A DNA stretch of 11,241 nt, from contig PFAA01000031.1 in the NCBI GenBank assembly GCA_002778715.1, positions 3,105 to 14,345 on the forward strand, written 5' to 3'. This DNA comes from Candidatus Campbellbacteria bacterium CG10_big_fil_rev_8_21_14_0_10_35_52. GTDB lineage: Bacteria; Patescibacteriota; Minisyncoccia; Phycocordibacterales; UBA2163. Position 1 is the stretch's first letter. Each line of letters opens with the position of its first letter. A program made the position numbers and the translations under genes. Below, in pieces: positions 7,077 through 11,241 of this stretch. Below the pieces are notes generated by a model, which had not been told where the DNA came from, ran no database searches, and saw only the letters and a program-made list of their open reading frames with translations.

Positions 7077-7166
7077 TTATTTTATTATACTACCGAACAA
7101 TTTTGCGACAAGGCGCCACAATCTATTATCTAAGATAAATATTATCGTAATACCGGAGAGGAACAT
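7077..7166 (-). CDS. Possible 29-residue membrane peptide directly upstream of corA
   Basis: ATG at 7166 opens a 29-codon frame that is hydrophobic in its first half (LSGITIIFIL) and basic in the second, ending in TAA three bases before the corA ATG in the same frame. Its spacing and membrane-like composition are suggestive. However, the putative corA -10 and -35 lie inside it, it has no Shine-Dalgarno, and I recognise no family. It could be a real small protein, the decayed 3' end of a lost gene (the frame stays open 22 codons further upstream without a start), or chance. Confidence 0.2.
   Translation of the reverse strand: MFLSGITIIFILDNRLWRLVAKLFGSIIK
7084..7111 (-). promoter_or_regulatory. 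Promoter of corA (near-leaderless)
   Basis: On the minus strand TTGTCG (7111-7106), 16 bp of spacer, then a perfect TATAAT (7089-7084). Ten bases separate the hexamer from the ATG at 7073, predicting a leader of about 0-4 nt. Confidence 0.6.
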
Positions 7167-7299
7167 AAATATTGCTTGGCGGTTATATGCGTTATGACAC
7201 TGAAAAAGAATTAAGAATAATTTATGATTTACTTATACCTTCAATAATATCGTCTCAAATTTTTCTATGATATTGAAACTTGATGTTGTTAACGCTCTT
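7112..7299. other. Intergenic stretch between corA and the mazG-like gene
   Basis: Apart from the possible 29-codon ORF overlapping its left part, nothing convincing is seen here. There is a weak AATATC...GATATT dyad near 7245-7275 in the position expected for the 3' end of the deaminase-mazG transcript, but no clear intrinsic terminator. Confidence 0.4.
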
Positions 7300-7629
7300 T
7301 TACGGGTCTTTTTGCGTCCTAATGCGAATAAAAATGTTTTTACCGTCTGGAGATTTTTCTTTTTTATATTTGCGATTTTTATTTATTTCTATTTTTCTAA
7401 CAATTTCTTTTTCAAGATTAAAACCTAAAATTTCCGACATACCAAGCAGAAAAATAGCCACATCGGCAAATTCTTCGGCAACACCGCTATGATTTTTGCT
7501 GAATTTTGAAAATGCTTCCGAAAGCTCTTCGTGAGCGCGACAAAATTCAAGCGCCACATCGGTGATATTGAATCCCTTTTCAACCTTGTTGCGCATAACC
7601 TCTTTTTGCATTTCTTTAAGGTCTATCAT
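7300..7629 (-). CDS. MazG-like nucleotide pyrophosphohydrolase
   Basis: All-alpha NTP pyrophosphohydrolases of the MazG/dUTPase superfamily split (d)NTPs to (d)NMP and pyrophosphate using Mg2+ bound by an ExxE...ExxD constellation. The 109-residue protein shows E35xxE38 in HEELSEAF and E53xxD56 in EEFADVAIFLLG. The downstream K79, N83 and R86 of the KxxxNxxRxY region complete the family pattern. It is a single-domain protein, not the long two-domain MazG. It starts 5 nt after the dCMP deaminase stop on the same strand, so the two are one operon. The pairing suggests nucleotide-pool housekeeping, but its preferred nucleotide cannot be read from sequence. Confidence 0.85.
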   Translation of the reverse strand: MIDLKEMQKEVMRNKVEKGFNITDVALEFCRAHEELSEAFSKFSKNHSGVAEEFADVAIFLLGMSEILGFNLEKEIVRKIEINKNRKYKKEKSPDGKNIFIRIRTQKDP

Positions 7630-7634
7630 AATTA

Positions 7635-8159
7635 TTACATATCGGAGTAATTCTCCGTATCTTTATTTAAAATTTCAAATTCAATGCCAATTTCTTTAAA
7701 AATTTCTTTTGATCGTTTGCTGGTATGATAATCTTTCATACACACTACTCGTTTAATGCCTGAATTTATAATTGTTTTGGCGCAAAAATAACAAGGAAAT
7801 ATTTTGCAATATAAAACAGCTCCATCAATAGCGACACCAAAACGAGCGGCGTTGGCAATAGCGTTTAATTCAGCGTGAGCGGTGCGGATGCAATGGCGCG
7901 ATTGAGTTCCATCTTCTTGTATAACTGTGTGCATCTCATGACCAACTTCGTCGCAATGAGGAAGTCCAATAGGCGAACCGACATATCCTGTCGCAAGAAC
8001 CCTCTTATCTTTAACGATAATCGCTCCCGCCTGACCCCTGTCGCATGTGCCGCGTCGTCCGACAAATTTAGTCATCTCAATAAAATATTTATCCCAATTT
8101 GGGCGTTTATGAACCTTGGCGGATTTAGCTTTTTTTGTTTTTTTTCGCGATAAAGCCAT
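7635..8159 (-). CDS. dCMP/cytidine deaminase-family protein (ComEB-like)
   Basis: dCMP deaminase converts dCMP to dUMP, feeding thymidylate synthesis. The 174-residue protein has the zinc-dependent deaminase signature: the HAE motif H95-A-E97 and PCxxC at P122-C123-C126. There are also C39, C69, H74 and C90, which in dCMP deaminases can form a second zinc site, and the GYVGSPIGLPHCDE segment typical of this subgroup. I chose ATG 8159 because a perfect TATAAT lies 6 nt upstream; the open frame extends to 8261 only by passing through that promoter and a REP-type palindrome. The first 20 residues are unusually lysine-rich (KKTKKAKSAKVHKR). A ComE operon protein 2 or riboflavin-type deaminase is less likely. 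Confidence 0.88.
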   Translation of the reverse strand: MALSRKKTKKAKSAKVHKRPNWDKYFIEMTKFVGRRGTCDRGQAGAIIVKDKRVLATGYVGSPIGLPHCDEVGHEMHTVIQEDGTQSRHCIRTAHAELNAIANAARFGVAIDGAVLYCKIFPCYFCAKTIINSGIKRVVCMKDYHTSKRSKEIFKEIGIEFEILNKDTENYSDM

Positions 8160-8165
8160 TTGGAC

Positions 8166-8171
8166 ATTATA
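8166..8171 (-). promoter_or_regulatory. -10 box of the deaminase-mazG operon (leaderless)
   Basis: TATAAT on the minus strand, separated from the ATG at 8159 by just six bases (GTCCAA), which puts the expected first transcribed base on the start codon. The upstream triplet is GGT, not the full TGN extension. Confidence 0.65.
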
Positions 8172-8231
8172 ACCGATTATTATAAATCGCAAAACAGAAA
8201 TTACCCGTTGTCTAAATTTAGATACATACAC

Positions 8232-8246
8232 CGAGGTTGAACCTCG
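8232..8246. repeat. REP-like palindrome, variant copy
   Basis: CGAGGTTGAACCTCG is a perfect odd-length palindrome (7-bp arms, central G). It shares the core AGGT-Y-G-R-ACCT with the four copies around speD but has a T/A pair instead of C/G next to the centre and CG flanks. Confidence 0.65.
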
Positions 8247-8270
8247 ATGTTGCGGATACACATAAAAAAT

Positions 8271-8320
8271 GTCTAATTCCTAATTTCTAATAAATTTCTA
8301 ATTACCAATGTCTAATTTTT
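8271..8320 (+). repeat. AT-rich dispersed repeat, copy 2
   Basis: A run of CTAATT-type units (CTAATTCC, TAATTTC, TAATAAATT, CTAATTACC, CTAATTTTT). It contains the exact 16-mer shared, inverted, with 2229-2244. Confidence 0.5.
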
Positions 8321-8344
8321 AAACTTATGGATTATGAAAAATAG

Positions 8345-8359
8345 CAAGGTCGGACCTTG
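8345..8359. repeat. REP-like palindrome, copy A
   Basis: CAAGGTCGGACCTTG, 7-bp arms around a central G, upstream of speD. The next outer pair is G/T, so the perfect arms are shorter than in copies B-D. Confidence 0.7.
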
Positions 8360-8362
8360 TTG

Positions 8363-8412
8363 CAAAAGAGGCGGAAAAAGCAGTTGAAGAATTAAAGAAA
8401 TTATTGTTATAA
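8363..8412 (+). pseudogene. Possible 3' end of a lost gene, 16 codons
   Basis: Just right of palindrome copy A, the frame from GCA at 8363 reads AKEAEKAVEELKKLLL and stops at a TAA beginning at 8411, which overlaps the speD -10. The amphipathic Glu/Lys/Leu pattern looks like a protein C-terminus, and 18 of its last 19 bases resemble the 3' end of the S41 protease gene. It is short enough to be chance. Confidence 0.2.
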
Positions 8413-8413
8413 T
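8384..8413 (+). promoter_or_regulatory. Promoter of speD (leaderless)
   Basis: TTGAAG (8384-8389), an 18-bp spacer, and a perfect extended -10 TGT-TATAAT (8405-8413). Eight bases separate the hexamer from the ATG at 8422. No Shine-Dalgarno is present. Confidence 0.7.
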
Positions 8414-8421
8414 AAACTTTA

Positions 8422-8808
8422 ATGCATTTTGGAGAACATTTAACAATTGATGGTTATGGCGGGGACAAAAATCTTTTAGATGACAAAAATCTTATTTTTG
8501 ATATTCTATCTAATCTGCCTAAAGAACTTGGTATGGAGATTTTGGCGGGTCCTCAAGTCGCCAGCGCGCCTGGTAATAATCTAAAAGATCCGGGTGGTTG
8601 GACAGGTTTTGTGGTAATAGCCGAAAGCCATATGAGTATTCATACTTTTCCTTTACGCGGTTTTGTCAGTATTGATGTTTATACCTGCAAAAATAATATG
8701 GACACAGATTTTATATTAAAATATTTTAAAGATAAGTTTCGTCTAAAAGATATTGAAGATAATTTTATAAAACGGGGAACTCGCTATCCAAAGCAAAATA
8801 TTTATTAA
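8422..8808 (+). CDS. speD: S-adenosylmethionine decarboxylase proenzyme
   Basis: SpeD decarboxylates AdoMet to the aminopropyl donor for spermidine synthesis. Prokaryotic SpeD is made as a proenzyme that cleaves itself before a Ser to form a pyruvoyl group. The 128-residue product matches the short class 1b form. The motif IAESHMSIHTFPLRG places the cleavage between Glu68 and Ser69, with His74 and Cys89 (DVYTC) at the positions of the processing and catalytic residues. Upstream is GGWTGFVV and the C-terminus has NFIKRGTRYP. No spermidine synthase gene lies beside it. It is a single-gene unit with its own leaderless promoter; palindrome copy B lies 11 nt after the stop. Confidence 0.93.
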   Translation: MHFGEHLTIDGYGGDKNLLDDKNLIFDILSNLPKELGMEILAGPQVASAPGNNLKDPGGWTGFVVIAESHMSIHTFPLRGFVSIDVYTCKNNMDTDFILKYFKDKFRLKDIEDNFIKRGTRYPKQNIY

Positions 8809-8818
8809 AGAATTTTTC

Positions 8819-8837
8819 AGCAAGGTCGGACCTTGCT
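8819..8837. repeat. REP-like palindrome, copy B
   Basis: AGCAAGGTCGGACCTTGCT, perfect 9-bp arms with a central G, starting 11 nt after the speD stop. It is followed by CTTATGTC, as is copy C. Confidence 0.8.
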
Positions 8838-8855
8838 TATGTCCAGCAAATGTCC

Positions 8856-8874
8856 AGCAAGGTCGGACCTTGCT
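8856..8874. repeat. REP-like palindrome, copy C
   Basis: Identical to copy B including the flanking C and TTATGTC. A partial unit, CAGCAAATGTC (8844-8854), sits between the two, as if a tandem duplication had partly decayed. Confidence 0.8.
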
Positions 8875-9018
8875 TATGTCATTTATGTGTAGACTTAATT
8901 AAATGTGCGATGTTCTATAAAAATCCGATTGGACTTATCCCATTTACATTTACATTTATATCCTATTTATATTTTTTTGTAGTAATGTGATAACAGATAT
9001 ATATTTAAACTTATTGTT

Positions 9019-9044
9019 TCATACGATATATCGTATGATTTTTT
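9019..9044 (+). terminator. 20-bp palindrome followed by six T residues
   Basis: TCATACGATATATCGTATGA (9019-9038) is a perfect palindrome followed by TTTTTT (9039-9044). As RNA it gives an 8-bp stem with a 4-nt loop. It could be a weak terminator for speD read-through, 210 nt downstream, or a protein-binding dyad. Confidence 0.4.
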
Positions 9045-9081
9045 ATAATTCGTCAATAAATTTTTTGAAAGAATGTAAACC

Positions 9082-9100
9082 AGCAAGGTCGGACCTTGCT
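9082..9100. repeat. REP-like palindrome, copy D
   Basis: The same 19-bp palindrome AGCAAGGTCGGACCTTGCT as copies B and C, about 210 bp to their right, with a different right flank. Confidence 0.8.
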
Positions 9101-9109
9101 AAATTGCTG

Positions 9110-9138
9110 AAACCTTGTAAATAACCCAAGCAAGGTTT
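9110..9138. repeat. Inverted repeat next to palindrome D
   Basis: AAACCTTG (9110-9117) and CAAGGTTT (9131-9138) form 8-bp arms around 13 nt. The arm CAAGGTT resembles half of the REP-like palindrome, so this may be a diverged relative with an insert in its centre. Confidence 0.5.
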
Positions 9139-9149
9139 AGGCCATAATG

Positions 9150-9172
9150 ACTTGGAGACTGAGCCTCCAAGT
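9150..9172. repeat. Inverted repeat left of the IS remnant
   Basis: ACTTGGAG (9150-9157) and CTCCAAGT (9165-9172) are perfect 8-bp arms with a 7-nt centre, ending 8 bp before the left inverted repeat of the IS30 fragment. Confidence 0.5.
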
Positions 9173-9180
9173 TCTCACTG

Positions 9181-9456
9181 AACATCTGTTTTTCTAATAT
9201 CTTTATTATTTTGTTATTTTTGTCTTTCATAGTGTTTTAATTCTGCTATGTCAGACACAATTTTGTGTAGGGTCTCTAATAATATCTCGAGCAGTGTCTT
9301 TCCACTAAATCTTTTTTTAGAGCGAGTATTCAGAAGATATTTAATTTATTGTATTTCCTCATCACTCACTTTCGCAAAATTAATTTTCTTTTTTCCATAC
9401 GCTTGATATTTTACCAAACATTGTATTTTTTTGTTAAACATATTGAAACAGATGTT
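9181..9456 (-). mobile_element. Remnant of an IS30-family element, bounded by 11-bp inverted repeats
   Basis: AACATCTGTTT at 9181-9191 recurs inverted as AAACAGATGTT at 9446-9456. The 276-bp interior encodes only the C-terminal piece of an IS30-type transposase on the minus strand, with an in-frame stop. The catalytic part is missing, so it is an internally deleted or decayed copy. I see no convincing target-site duplication. The family call rests on the protein fragment; whether the 11-bp repeats are the true IS ends is inferred from their position. Confidence 0.6.
9214..9441 (-). pseudogene. IS30-family transposase, C-terminal fragment with internal stop
   Basis: Reading the minus strand from ATG 9441 gives 31 codons, an in-frame TAA at 9348-9346, and 43 more codons to a TAA at 9214. 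Across the stop the fragment follows the IS30 C-terminus in order: a GKKKINFAKVSDEEIQ segment (family: FPKxTxFxxVxxEEL), then YLLNTRSKKRFSGKTLLEIL, which matches the family signature LNNRPRK-x-L-x-x-KTPxEV. Full IS30 transposases are over 300 residues with an N-terminal HTH and a DDE core. None of that is present upstream, where the sequence runs into the inverted repeat and the protease promoter. It cannot encode an active enzyme. The stop and the changed Pro residues of the signature (NTRSKK, KTLLE) show decay. Confidence 0.7.
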
Positions 9457-9483
9457 GACCATAAATAATATTTCTGCGATACT
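9455..9483 (+). promoter_or_regulatory. Promoter of the S41 protease gene (leaderless, overlaps IS end)
   Basis: TTGACC (9455-9460), exactly 17 bp, then GATACT (9478-9483) preceded by TGC, an extended -10. Eight bases separate the hexamer from the ATG at 9492. The first two bases of the -35 are the last two of the right inverted repeat of the IS30 remnant. Confidence 0.6.
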
Positions 9484-9491
9484 TGATTAAT

Positions 9492-10715
9492 ATGAAATTT
9501 TTCTCGCAAAATTCAATATCAATAATAGTTGTAATAATTATGCTTGTAACAGCAGCTTTTTTTTCAGGATTTTTTGTCGGTTCAAGCGATAGACAAATTG
9601 GCATAAACGGTCAATTTTCAAACACAGACATATTACAGCCGGCGATGATTGATTTTACTCCACTTTGGAAGACATGGAATTTAATCAATGAAAAATTTGT
9701 GCCAGCGACCACAACAAGCATTGTTAAAAATGAAGACAAATTGTATGGAATGATACAAGGACTTACAAAATCGCTTAATGACCCATATACTGTTTTTTTA
9801 CCTCCGGAAGACACGGAAATATTTGAAGCGGACATAAGTGGCAATTTTGAGGGTGTTGGGATGGAAATAGGAATACGAAATAATGTTTTGAGCGTAATAT
9901 CGCCTCTTAAAGGAAATCCCGCGGAGAAAGCGGGCATAAAAACGGGCGATAAAATTTTGAAAATTGGAAATACGGTTACAGATGACATGACAATTGATAA
10001 AGCGGTTAAACTTATTCGCGGCAAAGGAGGAACCGCCGTGCTTCTTACAATACTGCGAGAAGGGGAGGACGAGCTTTTGGAAATTGAGATTATAAGAGGA
10101 ACAATACAAATTCCAACGATTGAAACAGAATTAAGAACAGACGGTATTTTTGTAATAAAATTATATAATTTTTCCGCCATATCGCCAAATCTTTTTAGAG
10201 AAGCTCTCAGAGAATTCTTATTGTCAGGCGCTGATAAATTGATACTTGACCTAAGAGGCAATCCTGGCGGTTTCCTTGAGGCGGCGATTGATATAGCGAG
10301 CTGGTTTTTGCCTGCGGGGAAAATAGTCGTAACTGAAGATTTTGGACCAAACGGCAAACCGCGCGCGCATAGAAGCAAAGGATATGACATCTTTAATAAA
10401 AATCTGAAAATGGCAATCCTCACAAATCAAGGTTCAGCGTCAGCGTCAGAGATATTAGCGGGAGCGCTTCAACAGCATAATATAGCAAAACTTGTCGGCG
10501 AAAATACTTTTGGCAAAGGTTCCGTGCAAGAGTTGATAAAAATTACAGCGGAATCATCTTTTAAAGTTACAGTGGCGCATTGGCTTACTCCTAACGGCAA
10601 GTCAATTTCAGATGGCGGCATATCGCCTGATATTGAAGTAAAAATAACAAAAGAAGATTTTGAAGCAAAAAGAGACCCTCAACTTGAAGAAGCGGTGAAA
10701 TTATTGTTACAATAA
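9492..10715 (+). CDS. S41-family C-terminal processing protease, membrane-anchored, with PDZ domain
   Basis: Carboxyl-terminal proteases (CtpA/CtpB/Prc family) cut envelope proteins near their C-termini outside the cytoplasm. The 407-residue protein begins with an uncleaved-looking signal anchor (hydrophobic about 8-27, ending FFSGFFVGS). Then come an N-terminal helical cap region, a PDZ domain at about 105-200 (FEGVGMEIG, SPLKGNPAEKAGIKTGDKILKI), and the protease core with LDLRGNPGG. Catalytic residues are Ser317 in GSASASEI, Lys342 in FGKGSVQ (25 residues later, as in CtpB and Prc) and Gln346. ATG 9492 was preferred to the in-frame TTG at 9483, which is part of the -10 box. rplI follows after 53 nt and may be co-transcribed. 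Confidence 0.95.
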   Translation: MKFFSQNSISIIVVIIMLVTAAFFSGFFVGSSDRQIGINGQFSNTDILQPAMIDFTPLWKTWNLINEKFVPATTTSIVKNEDKLYGMIQGLTKSLNDPYTVFLPPEDTEIFEADISGNFEGVGMEIGIRNNVLSVISPLKGNPAEKAGIKTGDKILKIGNTVTDDMTIDKAVKLIRGKGGTAVLLTILREGEDELLEIEIIRGTIQIPTIETELRTDGIFVIKLYNFSAISPNLFREALREFLLSGADKLILDLRGNPGGFLEAAIDIASWFLPAGKIVVTEDFGPNGKPRAHRSKGYDIFNKNLKMAILTNQGSASASEILAGALQQHNIAKLVGENTFGKGSVQELIKITAESSFKVTVAHWLTPNGKSISDGGISPDIEVKITKEDFEAKRDPQLEEAVKLLLQ

Positions 10716-10757
10716 TAATTTCAGCAAAAGATGATTAAATTTTATAAAATAAAAAAC

Positions 10758-10763
10758 TAAAAT
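10758..10763 (+). promoter_or_regulatory. Possible -10 box of rplI
   Basis: TAAAAT, five of six matches, ends five bases before the rplI ATG, similar to the leaderless layout elsewhere. In this AT-rich gap the match is weak evidence, and read-through from the protease gene is equally possible. Confidence 0.3.
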
Positions 10764-10768
10764 CTAAT

Positions 10769-11221
10769 ATGAAAATAATACTTCTGAAAGATATTCCAAA
10801 AGTCGGCAATAAGTTTGATGTTAAAAATATATCGGATGGATACGCGCTCAATTTTTTAATACCAAACAAATTAGCTGAATTTGCAACTCCTAAAAAAATT
10901 AAAGAGATTGAAACAATGAAACTTAGACATAAAGAGGAAGATATATTACAGCAAGACCTATTCATAAAAAATATGAAAGCGTTAAATAACGCGAAAATTT
11001 ATATAGAGGAAAAAGCAAATGAAAAAGGACATCTTTTTAAGGGCATTCATAAAGAAGAAATCGCGACAGAATTAAAAAAGCAGGGTCATATTGATATTAA
11101 GTCGGAATATATACAGCTTGAACATATGATAAAAGAAGCGGGGGAGTTTGACATATCGGCAAAAGCGAGCGGCGTTTCTGCCGTATTTAAATTGATTATC
11201 AATAATAAAACAACAGCTTAA
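10769..11221 (+). CDS. rplI: 50S ribosomal protein L9
   Basis: L9 binds domain V of 23S rRNA near the L1 stalk and helps keep reading frame. The 150-residue protein has the family's usual length and dumbbell form: an N-terminal rRNA-binding domain (MKIILLKDIPKVGNKFDVKN, then DGYALNFLIPNKLAEFAT with the conserved GYA-NFL-P pattern), a long lysine/glutamate-rich connecting helix (about 41-75), and a C-terminal domain (GHLFKGIHKEEIATELKKQG onward). The ATG at 10769 is the only sensible start. Some CPR lineages are reported to lack L9, so its presence can help place the genome. No Shine-Dalgarno precedes it. Confidence 0.96.
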   Translation: MKIILLKDIPKVGNKFDVKNISDGYALNFLIPNKLAEFATPKKIKEIETMKLRHKEEDILQQDLFIKNMKALNNAKIYIEEKANEKGHLFKGIHKEEIATELKKQGHIDIKSEYIQLEHMIKEAGEFDISAKASGVSAVFKLIINNKTTA

Positions 11222-11241
11222 TTTACAGGGAAATAATCAAA

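Larger units (their letters stand above)
8809..9180. other. Repeat-rich gene-free region downstream of speD
   Basis: No gene is supported here. It holds three 19-bp palindromes (B-D), a three-unit CATTTA tandem repeat at 8941-8958, a 20-bp palindrome at 9019-9038, and two further inverted repeats at 9110-9138 and 9150-9172. The mix of dyads beside an IS fragment suggests an accumulation site for small mobile elements. Confidence 0.7.

Noticed and set aside
8941-8958. CATTTA tandem repeat as a functional repeat array
   Set aside because: Only three 6-bp units in very AT-rich DNA; consistent with slippage.
8232-9100. CRISPR array
   Set aside because: The repeats are short perfect palindromes at irregular distances (about 20 to 210 bp) without uniform spacers, and there are no cas genes.
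9611-10423. 270-codon minus-strand ORF
   Set aside because: It is a shadow of the S41 protease gene, whose catalytic motifs are intact on the plus strand.
1-11241. Recoded UGA (glycine, as in SR1/Gracilibacteria)
   Set aside because: All eleven complete genes end in TAA, and the genes read through under the standard code with normal family lengths and plentiful GGN glycine codons; nothing needs UGA as sense.

Overview
The window looks like chromosomal DNA from a reduced-genome bacterium of the Candidate Phyla Radiation (Patescibacteria, most likely a Parcubacteria-type lineage). The reasons are low GC, compact genes that all end in TAA, almost no Shine-Dalgarno sequences, and a UlaG-like metallo-beta-lactamase-fold protein starting MVITYHGGEFF with a single-pass membrane protein behind it, a pair I associate with that group. 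The lineage is inferred from gene content and style; no rRNA gene is present to confirm it.

Layout. Positions 1-1095 (minus strand) hold the first 365 codons of ribosomal protein S1, whose C-terminus runs off the left edge. A divergent intergenic region leads into a plus-strand pair: the MBL-fold protein (1255-1896) and the small membrane protein (1909-2127). A 390-base gap follows. It carries hairpins and, at 2410-2520, a compact promoter-to-terminator unit whose roughly 75-nt transcript contains a 14-nt perfect complement of the 16S rRNA 3' tail. Next comes a minus-strand block: dnaB and recR overlapping as TAATG (2519-4536), cysS (4650-6110), corA (6159-7073), and an operon of a dCMP deaminase and a MazG-like pyrophosphohydrolase (7300-8159). 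From 8422 the plus strand carries speD, a repeat-rich stretch with palindromes and a decayed IS30-family transposase fragment (8809-9491), then an S41 C-terminal processing protease and ribosomal protein L9.

The genes are housekeeping: translation (S1, CysRS, L9), replication and repair (DnaB, RecR), nucleotide economy (dCMP deaminase makes dUMP, MazG-like hydrolase cleans or trims NTPs), Mg2+ transport (CorA), polyamine-type chemistry (SpeD) and envelope proteolysis (S41 protease). No defence system or CRISPR array is present.

The most informative signals are not in the proteins. (1) Six transcription units have a TATAAT-like -10 box, often with an upstream TGN, only 6-10 bases before the start codon, which predicts leaderless mRNAs as the normal mode here. 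(2) Against this SD-less background, the 2445-2520 transcript carries a near-maximal anti-16S sequence and no convincing ORF. (3) Five odd-length palindromes share the core AGGT-Y-G-R-ACCT with paired changes between copies, like REP elements moved by a Y1 transposase. (4) An IS30 remnant is bounded by 11-bp inverted repeats, and its right end overlaps the -35 box of the protease gene.
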